DNA from: Novipirellula herctigrandis
Lineage (GTDB): Bacteria; Planctomycetota; Planctomycetia; Pirellulales; Pirellulaceae
Assembly: GCA_007859835.1 (NCBI GenBank)
Contig: SJPJ01000002.1
Location: forward strand, 697,278 to 761,277
Direction: 5' to 3'
DNA: 64,000 nucleotides
Both the position numbers and the translations under genes were made by a program. This document shows positions 44,348 to 53,788 of this stretch, piece by piece; positions within the stretch are counted from its first letter, which is position 1; each line of letters starts with the position of its first letter. The notes under the pieces are model-generated. The model did not search any database, was not told the DNA's origin, and saw only the letters and a program-made list of their open reading frames with translations.

Positions 44348-45153
44348 TAGGAAAAGCATTCCGGCAAGAATCCATCCAACAACTTGGCAAACGCATCGGG
44401 TTGTTCCCAATTCGGCGCGTGTCCACACTCGTCAAGAAACTCTAACTTTGATCCGCGAATCAAACGTTGGAAATCTTCACCGGTCGAGGGCGGAGTGATT
44501 TCATCATCGCGTCCCCAAATGATCATCGTCGGCAGATCCAAGGACTTCAATTCGTCCTCGACGCTACGATCACGAGTCGCACGAGACACGCGAAGTAAAA
44601 ACCGAGTGTAGTCGCGATCCATGACCGATTTATGCCAATGGTCAACCAATTCTTCCGAGACCAAACTTTCGTCATAGAGAATTCCGACCACCGTTTGACG
44701 AACAAATTCGCGAGTTGGTCGTGATCGCAGACCGCGAATCGGACTTCGTTCAAACAATCCTGCGCTGCCGGCTAAGACGAGGCCTTTGGCATAGTTTGGA
44801 TTGCGGACACATAGATCGATTGCGACCAGTCCGCCCAACGAATTGCCACAGAGAACAAACTGATCAAGCTTGAGCACATCGACCAAATTCGCCACCACAG
44901 CACTCAAATCCGCGACGCTTTTCATTCCATCGTGCCGGCGGCCCGGCTGCGGATCAATGGGAAGTTGGGGAGCGATCACACGATATTTATCCGACAACCG
45001 CTCCATCACATCGCGATAATGTTCAGGCGTCCCAAACAACCCATGCAAAAATACGATCGAATTCGGTCCTTTCCCCATATCGACAAGGCGGTCGAAATCT
45101 ACTTCGAGGTTCGGGGCAAGTTCTTTCGTTTTCGGTTTCGGGCTGAAAATCAC
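44347..45153 (-). CDS. Alpha/beta hydrolase
   Basis: 268 residues. The oxyanion HGLFG (37-41), nucleophile elbow GNSLGG (Ser 105), acid WGRDDEITPP and His in ECGHAPNWEQP make a complete triad in the order expected for esterase/epoxide hydrolase/MhpC-like enzymes. It has no signal peptide. Its TAA overlaps the ATG of the transporter gene by one base, so ribosomes can pass directly from one to the other. The substrate is unknown. Confidence 0.92.
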   Translation of the reverse strand: MIFSPKPKTKELAPNLEVDFDRLVDMGKGPNSIVFLHGLFGTPEHYRDVMERLSDKYRVIAPQLPIDPQPGRRHDGMKSVADLSAVVANLVDVLKLDQFVLCGNSLGGLVAIDLCVRNPNYAKGLVLAGSAGLFERSPIRGLRSRPTREFVRQTVVGILYDESLVSEELVDHWHKSVMDRDYTRFLLRVSRATRDRSVEDELKSLDLPTMIIWGRDDEITPPSTGEDFQRLIRGSKLEFLDECGHAPNWEQPDAFAKLLDGFLPECFS

Positions 45154-45349
45154 TATGAAACTTTCACTGAGAAATACGGGGGATGAGGCCTCCCGTCCTG
45201 GGAAAACAATCTAATAGTTTATCGATAAAGACTAGATTCGTCGAACCCGAAAGGCCCTCTTTTGAGTTCACCTTCGTTTGAGGGGCCTGCATGAACTTCC
45301 CAGTCGATACAAACGGTACTTTACCAACGCAAAAAGCGAAAGGTGGCAA

Positions 45350-47581
45350 TCAGCGGCCTTCTTCCACGCAGTACCGATCGAGCCAATCGAAGAAGACCCG
45401 CCCCCAAAGCACCCCGTTCTGGGGGGTCATTACCCAGTGACCTTCATCCGGAAAATAGAGAAAACGGCTTTCCACTCCCTGCACTTGCGCTGCCGTAAAT
45501 GCCTCCATCCCTTGCGTAACCGGCACGCGGAAATCCTTTTGCCCATGTATCACAAGTAACGGAGTCTGCCAGTTCCCAGCGAATTGGTGCGGCGAAAATC
45601 GTTTGTACTCTTCCGCGATCACTTCACTTTTCCAATAGGGGCCTCCGAGATCATGATTCACGAAGAATAGCTCCTCGGTCGCACCGTACATCGATTCCAA
45701 ATTGTAGACCCCGCAGTGGGCAATCATCGCACAGAATCGATTCTCACTATTGCCCATCAGCCAATAAACCGTGTAGCCGCCAAAGCTGGCTCCAATCGCA
45801 GCGACTCGTTTACGATCAATCGTCGGGTCCGCGATCATTGCATCGGTCGAGGCCAAAATATCTTGCATCGCTTGGCCACCCCAATCGCCACTGATTTGGT
45901 CATTCCACTCTCGGCCAAAGCCAGGCATCCCGCGGCGATTGACCGCCAATACGACATACCCCTTGGCGGCCATCATGTGAAAATTCCAACGATAGGAGAA
46001 CCATTGACCAATTTGTCCTTGAGGCCCTCCTTGGCAATAGGTCAACATTGGCCATTGCCGCGGCGCTTTTGGATCGTAGCCAGGCGGCAGGATCACCCAA
46101 TTGTGAATTAGCTTTCCATCGGTAGCAGTAAAGAAACGTTCTTCGACAGTGGGCAGCTCGAGCGTCGCATAGATTTTGCCGTTTACATCGGTGATCGTCG
46201 TTACCTGATTCGTCCCCACTTCAATCACCGCTAACTCGGTCGGCCGCAGCATGCTTTGTTGGCTCACCAACACTTTGCCCGCGTTCGGAATCGAAGCGAG
46301 AACCGCGAAGTTAAATCGTCCGTTCGACACTTGTTCAAGGGAATGATCATCAATGGAAATCTCGAATACCTGAGTCGTACCGCGTGTCTCACTGTGGAAA
46401 TAAATCCGTTCGCTGTCGTCGCTCCAGGTCGCCGAATGTGCGGTTTGGTCTAACCCTTCGGTTAGCTCATCGATTGTTCCGCTTCCTAAATCGTAAAGCA
46501 TGATCCGATTACGATCCGATTCGAAACCGGCTCGTTCCATGGAATGAAACGCCAAGAAACGCCCATCGGGCGAGTAGGCTGGGCCGATGTCGTAGCCAGG
46601 CATTCCAGGAGTAATATTCCGCAGTTGGCCGCCAGCGGTGCTGACCAAATAGATACTGCTATCCGTGCTTTCGGCTGGATTGTTAACCAATTTCATCGTC
46701 AAGGCGATTTGCTTTCCATCGGGCGAAAACGCAAACTCATCTCGTCCGCCAAAAGGAGGCAGTGGGCAATCCGCTTTCAACGAAGTCATTAAATCCAACG
46801 GCTCGTCTGGTTCTCCTTGTTCGTTGATCCTCGCAACATGAAGGTGACTGTAGGCGTAATCGTGCCATTGGTTCCAATGTCGGAACATCAGTGAATCGAT
46901 GATACGCGCATCCGCTTTGGGCAAGTCTTCATAGATCTCGTCCACCTTGGAATCCAACTTGACGTCGACCGTGAACGCGATCGCATCACCCGAAGGTGAC
47001 GGCTTTAGATTCGCAATGCCTTCGCTGACAAAAGTCAATTGAACCGGCTCGCCACCACTCGGGTCGAGCATCCACGCTTGCGGCTTCTCTTTGTCTTCGT
47101 CGGACTCTTCACCGTCGGAGTCATCATCGGAGTCTTCGTCCGCGGAGTCATCATCGGAGTCTTCGTCCGCGGAGTCATCATCGGAGTCTTCGTCCGCGTC
47201 CGTCTTCGCCGGTGCAATGTAAATCAGCTTGGCCCCCGAGGAATGGTTCAACCATCCCAATGATCCGAGACCTTTGATGTCTTTGAGCAATGCTTTCGCA
47301 ACCGGAGCAACGAGTGGTGTGCCAAAAGCGATCGATATCTTTTCGGCCACATCGATCTTGCCGCTTGGTAGCGGCTGAACCATCAAACTCGCAGTCCCCT
47401 TATTTTCGGCCAAATCGTAACGAGTGACGAGATACGCCACCGTCGTTCCGTCGGGTGAAACGACAGCATCGCCAATCCGCCCAAAATCCCAAAGCTTTTC
47501 AGGTGTGAGCGTTTCGGCTTCACAGAGAGTGCTGCCCAGCAGGAGTGTCAGCAGAACCAGAGTCGACGATAGAAAACGCAT
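45350..47581 (-). CDS. S9-family prolyl oligopeptidase-like peptidase with acidic repeat
   Basis: 743 residues. A signal peptide (MRFLSSTLVLLTLLLGSTLCEAE) is clear. A WD40/TolB-like beta-propeller region follows (repeats such as FSPDGKQIALTM and YSPDGRFLAFHS), then the catalytic domain from about 480 on. The nucleophile is Ser 599 in GASFGGY, the Asp lies near HGQKDFRVP, and the His in DEGHWVM. An inserted Asp/Ser/Glu-rich stretch (about 128-165) comes from three 27-bp repeats in DNA and is not part of the usual fold. It probably cleaves short peptides in the periplasm. Confidence 0.94.
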   Translation of the reverse strand: MRFLSSTLVLLTLLLGSTLCEAETLTPEKLWDFGRIGDAVVSPDGTTVAYLVTRYDLAENKGTASLMVQPLPSGKIDVAEKISIAFGTPLVAPVAKALLKDIKGLGSLGWLNHSSGAKLIYIAPAKTDADEDSDDDSADEDSDDDSADEDSDDDSDGEESDEDKEKPQAWMLDPSGGEPVQLTFVSEGIANLKPSPSGDAIAFTVDVKLDSKVDEIYEDLPKADARIIDSLMFRHWNQWHDYAYSHLHVARINEQGEPDEPLDLMTSLKADCPLPPFGGRDEFAFSPDGKQIALTMKLVNNPAESTDSSIYLVSTAGGQLRNITPGMPGYDIGPAYSPDGRFLAFHSMERAGFESDRNRIMLYDLGSGTIDELTEGLDQTAHSATWSDDSERIYFHSETRGTTQVFEISIDDHSLEQVSNGRFNFAVLASIPNAGKVLVSQQSMLRPTELAVIEVGTNQVTTITDVNGKIYATLELPTVEERFFTATDGKLIHNWVILPPGYDPKAPRQWPMLTYCQGGPQGQIGQWFSYRWNFHMMAAKGYVVLAVNRRGMPGFGREWNDQISGDWGGQAMQDILASTDAMIADPTIDRKRVAAIGASFGGYTVYWLMGNSENRFCAMIAHCGVYNLESMYGATEELFFVNHDLGGPYWKSEVIAEEYKRFSPHQFAGNWQTPLLVIHGQKDFRVPVTQGMEAFTAAQVQGVESRFLYFPDEGHWVMTPQNGVLWGRVFFDWLDRYCVEEGR
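47121..47201 (-). repeat. 27-bp tandem repeat coding an acidic linker
   Basis: Three units of the 27-mer that starts TCATCATCGGAGTCTTCGTC on the plus strand (47121-47147, 47148-47174, 47175-47201). The first two are identical; the third differs at its last two bases. They encode DEDSDDDSA three times in the S9 peptidase. Confidence 0.93.
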
Positions 47582-47643
47582 GAAGCTTACTCTCTAGATG
47601 CAAGGGGAATCGTGAAGCGTGCAGGAAAACGTGACGCGTCATC

Positions 47644-48381
47644 CTAGCTAAAATCGACCCACTTGTCATCGATCAAGCGTTGCTGAGGTAGGTAGCGTGC
47701 TTTGTAGTTTAGATGGCGGTTTTCGGTGACATACATGCCTAAATAGAGATAGCGACGCCCATTTTCGGCCGCCCATCGCATTTGCTTGAGCACCGCATAG
47801 GTCCCAAGGCTGTACCAGCTTGCCTCGCAACAAAAATGGGTATAAACCGCCGAGGCACTTTGTCGTCCAACATCAAAAATCGAGACCGCCACTAATCGGC
47901 CATCAAGATAAATCGACAACTCACGCGTGTCACAAAACGACTCCCACAGAAAGGCTCTGTAGGAGTCTTCTTCGATCGGTTCGTCCGAAAACCCCAGATG
48001 ACGCAAGCGTCGGTGCTCGTTGAACATTTCCACCCTTTGTGCATCCACACATGGGTGATCGAAGCGACACTCCAAATCTCTGTCGCCACGCCGAAGGACT
48101 CGTTTGAAAGATTTGGTCCAATGAAAATCAGCCACGATCACTCGCGTTGGCTTGCATTCATCGCAACCAGGACACTCAGTTTTGTAGGCAAAGCTGCCGC
48201 TACGGCGAAAGCCCATCGACAACATACGGTCCATGACTTCGGGCGTGACCGAACCAACCGGCAATCGCAGGGGCATGCGAGCGGTGGCCTGTGGAATATA
48301 AGGACACTGTTGATGCTGGTCCTGAATCACGACCAAACGACATTCATCGTTTGGCAAACGCAGCTCGTTTGGCCGATTCAT
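47644..48381 (-). CDS. bpt: Aspartate/glutamate leucyltransferase (bacterial protein transferase)
   Basis: 245 residues, the normal length for Bpt. The N-terminal ATE domain has CPYIPQATARMPL and CPGCDECKPTRV. The C-terminal domain has EDSYRAFLWES, YTHFCCEASWYSLGTYAVLKQM and YLYLGMYVTENRHLNYKARYLP. Bpt puts leucine on proteins that start with Asp or Glu, making them N-degrons for ClpS-ClpAP. No clpS or aat gene is in this window. It is a single gene, downstream of DUF1598 on the same strand. Confidence 0.95.
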   Translation of the reverse strand: MNRPNELRLPNDECRLVVIQDQHQQCPYIPQATARMPLRLPVGSVTPEVMDRMLSMGFRRSGSFAYKTECPGCDECKPTRVIVADFHWTKSFKRVLRRGDRDLECRFDHPCVDAQRVEMFNEHRRLRHLGFSDEPIEEDSYRAFLWESFCDTRELSIYLDGRLVAVSIFDVGRQSASAVYTHFCCEASWYSLGTYAVLKQMRWAAENGRRYLYLGMYVTENRHLNYKARYLPQQRLIDDKWVDFS

Positions 48382-48498
48382 GCAGACCCTTCCCCAATAA
48401 CGTCAATGATTAGCGACGTTACTAGTATAAGCAGGTCCGCTCCGAAGCGTAAAATTCAGCAAACGTGTCGAGAAATGAAGCTCACAAACCGGTGGGGA

Positions 48499-49866
48499 TC
48501 AATCCCACCACCATTGACCGTCTTTCAGATGTGACGGCCCCGCTTCGCTTTTCGTCTTGCCGACCATTCCGTCGGTGTCTTTCGTGACGTGCTCGGATTT
48601 GAGCGCCGTACGAGGCGAAATATGAACGCCACCACCAAGCGGGGTCATCAATGTGTTTCCACGCCAAATCGCATTCACAGCCGTTTCAACTTGTTCCGGT
48701 GCATTATAGGTTTCCACCGCTACCTTCGACTCGTCCGAGAACACGGGCATCGCCCAATCCGCTTGGCCATAGAAATCTTGCTCGTGGATATAGGCTGCTG
48801 CTACAGCAACGTCGATCAATTGCCCTAACTCTGCGTAGACACGAACTTGCTCGGCGATCTTGGGAAACGCTTTCGTAAAGTCACTGCAAAACGCTTCGCT
48901 GGCACGATTCGGTTTTCCGGCCGCTCGAGTTCGTGCGCCATTGATCACGCGTTCGTTTTCACCCACTAGCTCGACACCTCGCTGGTTGATCTTCATCGCC
49001 AAACCATCTTCGCTGACCGAGATCGCGTCATAGTTGGGTTGGAAATACCATCGTGTCAAAGCACTTGCAGCAATCGTGTGCGGATTCGCTCGTTCGACGT
49101 AACTCATCACACGAACAGGGAGTCGTTCAAGACCGATGCCGACAAGTTTCATTCGGTAATCGGCTTCGACAAGTACACGAGCAAAATGAGAGGTATTAGG
49201 GATGCCTTTGAACGTGACCGTTTGTAAACCAAGGTTATTCTTTAATCCCATCGCGACTCGCTGGGTGTCGCCTCGTTGAGCGTGACCGCCGAACGATGCC
49301 AAGAACCGTTGCATCCGTTGAAGCCCCTCGGGCGTTGGATCGATGGAGACGCTAATGACCGAAGTCGGTTTTGAATTCGGAGCATACGCTCGCATCGCTG
49401 TGACAACGTCCTCAAGCAATACGGTCGGACGACCTGTTTGAATGCCAACAAAACGCTCTGTCGGATCCGCCACGAAGCCTTCACTTGGCCCCGCTAGGAC
49501 GATGTCTTTGGTATCAGGATAGTAAAAGACGAAGTCGATCGAGGTCAGTCCAGCGAGTGCCTTCATGTCGTCCGAAATCGTGCCGCCTGCTTCCAATTGT
49601 TTCGCAAGCTCGGCCTCGAGCCGATTTAGCGAAACCTTGCGAAGCAGACTCGGCTGCATGATCTCGCTGTCGGCTCGCATGCGAGCTTCCGCAAATCGCT
49701 GTTGGGCAAGCCGCGGGTCGAATTGGCGAAATTGCAAAATCCCTTTGGCGTCAACGTCCACACCCGCAATTGGTTGCCCAAATAGTTGTGCAGAAGCCGT
49801 GCGGACCGTCGAGGTCATCACCGCGAAAAGAGACAAAATAAGCAGAAAACGGGTCGTTTTTTTCAT
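48499..49866 (-). CDS. DUF1598-containing secreted protein
   Basis: 455 residues from the ATG at 49866; the frame extends upstream to 49956 but the signal peptide (MKKTTRFLLILSLFAVMTSTVRTASAQ) starts here. LFGQPIAGVDVDAKGILQFRQFDP, DFVFYYPDTKDIVLAGPSEG, PTSVISVSIDPTPEGLQRMQ and YFQPNYDAISVSEDGLAMKINQRGVELV are blocks of the DUF1598 family, which I know from planctomycetes. The function is unknown; the signal peptide places it outside the cytoplasm. The 5' gap of about 330 bases upstream is featureless. Confidence 0.88.
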   Translation of the reverse strand: MKKTTRFLLILSLFAVMTSTVRTASAQLFGQPIAGVDVDAKGILQFRQFDPRLAQQRFAEARMRADSEIMQPSLLRKVSLNRLEAELAKQLEAGGTISDDMKALAGLTSIDFVFYYPDTKDIVLAGPSEGFVADPTERFVGIQTGRPTVLLEDVVTAMRAYAPNSKPTSVISVSIDPTPEGLQRMQRFLASFGGHAQRGDTQRVAMGLKNNLGLQTVTFKGIPNTSHFARVLVEADYRMKLVGIGLERLPVRVMSYVERANPHTIAASALTRWYFQPNYDAISVSEDGLAMKINQRGVELVGENERVINGARTRAAGKPNRASEAFCSDFTKAFPKIAEQVRVYAELGQLIDVAVAAAYIHEQDFYGQADWAMPVFSDESKVAVETYNAPEQVETAVNAIWRGNTLMTPLGGGVHISPRTALKSEHVTKDTDGMVGKTKSEAGPSHLKDGQWWWD

Positions 49867-50196
49867 CAGTCGGCCAGTGGAGCTTCTATGGCGAAAAGTG
49901 GATCGTAGCGCAGCGTCACCGCAGCTTTCCCTTGACGATAATCGCAGACTGACCATTCATCAAGAAATGAAAACGCCATATTGAGGAAAGCGGGGTAGTT
50001 TAGGTCGATTTTACTGGCTGAGACGATCGAAAGGGGCAGGACGAGGAAGGGAAAGCAGTAACAACCAAAATTTGATGGAGATTGACCGATAGCGTCCACA
50101 GATGCCGCGCAACCTCCCCAAAAGACACCCACCCACCCCCTGAAGAACGAATCGAACCCCCCTTCCTCAAGACGGAATCCCCCTGCTGCTCCGAGG
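49867..50196. other. Gap upstream of the DUF1598 gene
   Basis: 330 bases, C-rich near 50105-50165, between two minus-strand genes. The promoter of the DUF1598 gene must be here. No gene, terminator or repeat was recognised. Confidence 0.4.
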
Positions 50197-50601
50197 TCAC
50201 ATGTCGCCCACTTTCGCGTCCAACTGAACCTGACGGATATACTCTGCTTGCTTGTCTTGGTAACGACGGATCATTCGAACGATAAGCTTTCGTCCCAAGA
50301 TGATCGGCAGGACCGCTGGATAGTCAGCCAAGAAGATTGGTAAGACGCGAACGGCTTCGCGAACGATTAAATCCATGCGCTCGTCGCTAGTGTTCACCGA
50401 GGGTGACGCTGCATACAAAACCGATGCGTCATCGGGGTCAATAAAGAACGCAAGTCCGTCACAAATGATCGCGTGACCTTCCGCAAAATTGGGTGGCGGC
50501 TTGACCGGTGCGTGTTGGAAATGCTTTCGAAGCTTCGACCACCAATTTTCATACGGATCAACGTCATTCGGCGGTTGATAAGGATTTTGATTTTCGGTCA
50601 T
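50197..50601 (-). CDS. Small hypothetical protein with NPYQPP N-terminus
   Basis: 134 residues. It begins MTENQNPYQPPNDVDPYENWW, sharing the NPY-x-PP start with the small membrane protein at 38881. The rest has a weakly hydrophobic segment (about 93-113: PIFLADYPAVLPIILGRKLIV) and a charged coiled-coil-like tail. No family was recognised. It is divergent from the epimerase gene. A single short gene in the Pirellulaceae style; the function is unknown. Confidence 0.65.
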   Translation of the reverse strand: MTENQNPYQPPNDVDPYENWWSKLRKHFQHAPVKPPPNFAEGHAIICDGLAFFIDPDDASVLYAASPSVNTSDERMDLIVREAVRVLPIFLADYPAVLPIILGRKLIVRMIRRYQDKQAEYIRQVQLDAKVGDM

Positions 50602-50759
50602 TGCGTCGGAAAGGTGCCGCGTTCAAAGTCGCAAGAACGTAAGACGAAGTTCAAATTCTCGAGATTCCCTTTCGATGCGGTTAGGGGCTTCACGAGATTG
50701 CGGTCTATTGGTCGTAGTCGCACTGAACCGATCTCAACGGAGGTGAGTATAACGTAATC

Positions 50760-51698
50760 ATGTCAGACTTATTCGGAAAACGGATCGTCATCGCCGGCGG
50801 CAGCGGCTTCTTGGGCCTTGCAATGGCGGAGTCCTTCATCTCCGCCGGGGCATCCGTATCCCTACTTTCGCGATCGGTTCCCAAGGGCGATGGCGTCTGG
50901 TCGCATCACGTCTGGGATGCCCGAACGATCGGCCCTTGGACGGATGTTCTTGATAACGCCGATGCGGTCGTGAATCTTGTTGGGCGAACCGTCAACTGTA
51001 TCAAGACTCCGGATCATCAGGATGAAATACTTCGGTCGCGAGTCGAATCGACTCAGGTGCTCGGCGCTGCAATGCGCAATGTCACGTCGCCACCGCCGGT
51101 ATGGGTACAAATGAGTACGGCGCATCTCTACGGAGATCCACCAAGTTTAGTTTGCTCGGAAAGCTCAGCCGAAGGAATTGGATTCGCACCCACAATCGCT
51201 CGAGCATGGGAGGCCGCATTTGCTGAAAATTTGCTGCCGAAACAACGAGGTGTCGTGATGCGGACCAGCTTCGTAATTGGACGCGATCGTGGCGCGGGTG
51301 GTGGAGCACTTGCAACGCTTGGGATGCTGGCAAGAGTCGGGTTAGGTGGTCGTGTCGGTAGTGGCACTCAAGGCATGAGTTGGATTCATGAGGCCGACTT
51401 GATTCGGCTATTCGCCAAAGCAATCACCGACAACACAATGTCCGGAGCCTACATCGCATCGTCACCGAATCCTGTCTCGCAGGTCGAATTCATGCGCACG
51501 CTTCGTCAAGCCATCAAGATGCCGATCGGCCTTCCGGCATACGAATGGATGGTACGCATCGGTGCTCGGTTGATCCTGCGAACCGATCCTGAATTGGCAC
51601 TCTATGGCCGGTACGTTGTATCGGAGCGTCTTGCGAGTGCCGGGTTTGAATTTCAGTATCCAAAACTCGAACCAGCGCTCTGCGATCTCTACGAATAG
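50760..51698 (+). CDS. TIGR01777-family NAD(P)-dependent epimerase
   Basis: 312 residues. The Rossmann motif is GGSGFLG near residue 13. TIGR01777 blocks are [55 protein letters not shown] and [21 protein letters not shown]. In E. coli the family member is YfcH; the substrate is unknown. Length matches the family (about 300). It converges on polX with a 17-base gap. Confidence 0.92.
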   Translation: MSDLFGKRIVIAGGSGFLGLAMAESFISAGASVSLLSRSVPKGDGVWSHHVWDARTIGPWTDVLDNADAVVNLVGRTVNCIKTPDHQDEILRSRVESTQVLGAAMRNVTSPPPVWVQMSTAHLYGDPPSLVCSESSAEGIGFAPTIARAWEAAFAENLLPKQRGVVMRTSFVIGRDRGAGGGALATLGMLARVGLGGRVGSGTQGMSWIHEADLIRLFAKAITDNTMSGAYIASSPNPVSQVEFMRTLRQAIKMPIGLPAYEWMVRIGARLILRTDPELALYGRYVVSERLASAGFEFQYPKLEPALCDLYE

Positions 51699-51715
51699 GG
51701 GCGGGGAACGCTCGG

Positions 51716-53449
51716 TTACTGAAGACCCTTCATTTGTTCCCACGACCGCGTGTTAGCAACATCGCCTTTGGTCAGTCCGCCGCGGCGTGCTTGCTTGATG
51801 CCATATTTCATCACCACCAGACCGTCAGTCGAATGCGCGTCGGTGCTTATCACGATCGGAATGCCGTGACGCTTAGCAGCTGCTAAGTGAATGTCGTTCA
51901 AATCCAACCGGGCGGGGTTCGCATTCAGCTCCATCATGGTTCGATTCGCTTTCGCCGCTTTCATAATCATTTCCATATCCGCTTCATACGGCGGACGGCG
52001 ATTGATCAGCCGTCCCGTCGGATGAGCGATACAGTCGACATGCGGATTCTCGATTGCGCCAAGGATCCGTTCGGTAATTTGGTCTCGAGGCTGTTTTTGT
52101 CCGTAATGAACACTCGCCAAAACCCAATCAGCTTCCGCCAGACAATCATCGGACAAATCCATCCCCCCTTTCTCTAAGATATCGCACTCAATTCCTTTCA
52201 AAATCACCAACCGACCGTCGTACTCACTACGAAGCGAATCGATCGCATTCCATTGGGCTCTCACTCGTTCTTCGTCCAAGCCGGATGCCATCGCCACTCG
52301 CTTACTATGGTCAGTGATAGCGATGTACTTTAGGCCTCGCTCGATCGCGGCATCAGCCATTTCACGAATCGTCGCAGTTCCATCGGTCGCAGTGGTGTGC
52401 ATGTGCAAGTCCCCGACGACATCGGACATTTCGATCAATTCGGGAAATTTGTTCTTCGTAGCCCACTCAAACTCGTTTCGATCTTCTCGCAGCTCCGGCG
52501 CAATCCACGACAGTCCGACCGCCCCGTAGACTTCCTGTTCGGTTTTGCCTGCAATCGGTTCATTGGCGACCTGGTTTTCATCGTCAACGCGAAAGACGCC
52601 GTACTCGTTGATCTTTAGCCCATGGTCTTTGGCGATTCGACGAAGATGCACGTTGTGGGATTGTGAGCCAGTGAAGTATTGAAGAGCGGCACCAAATTGG
52701 TTTGCTTCGACGAGCCGCATGTCGACTTGGAAGGCACCCGCGACGCGGATTGAAATTTTGGTTTCGCCGCGGACGATCGTTTGCGATCGCCCAGGGAATG
52801 CTTCGAAGTGATCCATCGCCGCAGTCCGGTCTTTCGCGACCACTAACAAGTCCAAGTCGCCAATCGTTTCACGACCGCGACGGTAGCTACCCGTCCACTC
52901 CATCTGCGAGATCGTTTTGCATTGCCTCATGTATTCGCCAATCACCGTGGCCAATTCATCGCCCTTGGCCCAGTAGATTCGCTCGGACGCTTGCTTAGCG
53001 ATTGACAACCCATCGAGGATTGCCGCTTCGGTCTTTTTCCCAAACCCTTTAATTTTGGCGACAAGCCCTTCCTGGCAGGCTTTCTTTAAATCGTCAAGCG
53101 ATTCAATGGTGAGCCTTTCGTTTAATTTGGCTGCTTTCTTTGCCCCTAGCCCGGGAATCCGAGCCATTTGAACGACCACCACAGGAACGGCCCTGCGAAG
53201 TTCTTCCAATTGGGGTAACTTGCCGGTTTCCAAAAGTGTCAGAGTTTTTTCAGCAAGTGTCTTGCCGATTCCTGGTAAGTCCGCGAGGTTCCGGCCTGAG
53301 TCTTTGGCGATTGCAGCAACCGGTTCATCCAGATCGCGAATCGCTTGGGCTCCGCCACGGTAAGCACGAATTCGAAACGGATTTTCGCTGCGAAATTCCA
53401 TCAAATCCGCCATTTCGTCAAAGATGTCGGCGATCGCTGCGTTTTCCAC
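51716..53449 (-). CDS. polX: DNA polymerase X with PHP phosphoesterase domain
   Basis: 577 residues, the usual length for bacterial PolX. The N-terminal 8-kDa helix-hairpin-helix domain (about 1-100) has DLPGIGKTLAEK. The nucleotidyltransferase active site is GDLDLLVVA near 193-201, preceded by GSYRRGRETI. The C-terminal PHP domain starts GDLHMHTTATDGT, with ITDHSK and DCIAHPTG as metal-binding motifs. Bacterial PolX fills short gaps in repair and its PHP domain gives 3'-5' exonuclease or AP-endonuclease activity. Together with polA and mutS in this window it adds to repair genes, but they are not clustered. Confidence 0.97.
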   Translation of the reverse strand: MENAAIADIFDEMADLMEFRSENPFRIRAYRGGAQAIRDLDEPVAAIAKDSGRNLADLPGIGKTLAEKTLTLLETGKLPQLEELRRAVPVVVVQMARIPGLGAKKAAKLNERLTIESLDDLKKACQEGLVAKIKGFGKKTEAAILDGLSIAKQASERIYWAKGDELATVIGEYMRQCKTISQMEWTGSYRRGRETIGDLDLLVVAKDRTAAMDHFEAFPGRSQTIVRGETKISIRVAGAFQVDMRLVEANQFGAALQYFTGSQSHNVHLRRIAKDHGLKINEYGVFRVDDENQVANEPIAGKTEQEVYGAVGLSWIAPELREDRNEFEWATKNKFPELIEMSDVVGDLHMHTTATDGTATIREMADAAIERGLKYIAITDHSKRVAMASGLDEERVRAQWNAIDSLRSEYDGRLVILKGIECDILEKGGMDLSDDCLAEADWVLASVHYGQKQPRDQITERILGAIENPHVDCIAHPTGRLINRRPPYEADMEMIMKAAKANRTMMELNANPARLDLNDIHLAAAKRHGIPIVISTDAHSTDGLVVMKYGIKQARRGGLTKGDVANTRSWEQMKGLQ

Positions 53450-53602
53450 GGTACAGATTCCTATTCCGATTTTTCGTAGGCGAAGTGGCAGAAACTTCCC
53501 ATTTCAACATGGGAACCTTCTGCGAGTCACCCTAATTTTCTACACGAAAAGACGTCCCGTTGCGACAAAGTGCAATCGAGGGCAAAATAACAATTCAAGA
53601 TC

Positions 53603-53685
53603 GGAGGGTAAGCGAATTGGTGAGCGGCCTCATTGGAACTGAGGTACCCCGCAAGGGGCTGCGAGTTCGAGTCTCGTGCCCTCCG
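53603..53685 (+). tRNA. tRNA-Ser (GGA anticodon)
   Basis: Acceptor GGAGGGT pairs with GCCCTCC (53603-53609 and 53678-53684, last pair T-G), with discriminator G at 53685. The anticodon stem CCTCA/TGAGG encloses TTGGAAC, giving GGA at 53635-53637. A long variable arm CCCC-GCAA-GGGG is the class II (Ser/Leu) mark. The T-arm GCGAG-TTCGAGT-CTCGT is standard. G73 fits serine. CCA is not encoded (CTA follows). The D-arm is the least clear part. Confidence 0.92.
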
Positions 53686-53711
53686 CTACCGGATGCCCCG
53701 AAACCGGTATG

Positions 53712-53763
53712 CCCCGTAAAACACTGGCGAAACATTGTTTTCCCCTGTGTTTTGCGGGGTTTT
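53712..53763 (+). terminator. Rho-independent terminator after tRNA-Ser
   Basis: CCCCGTAAAACAC (53712-53724) pairs with GTGTTTTGCGGGG (53747-53759) with one mismatch, and is followed by TTTTCTTTTT. It fits as the 3' end of the tRNA transcript. Confidence 0.82.
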
Positions 53764-53788
53764 CTTTTTGGTATTCCTACCAACCGGA

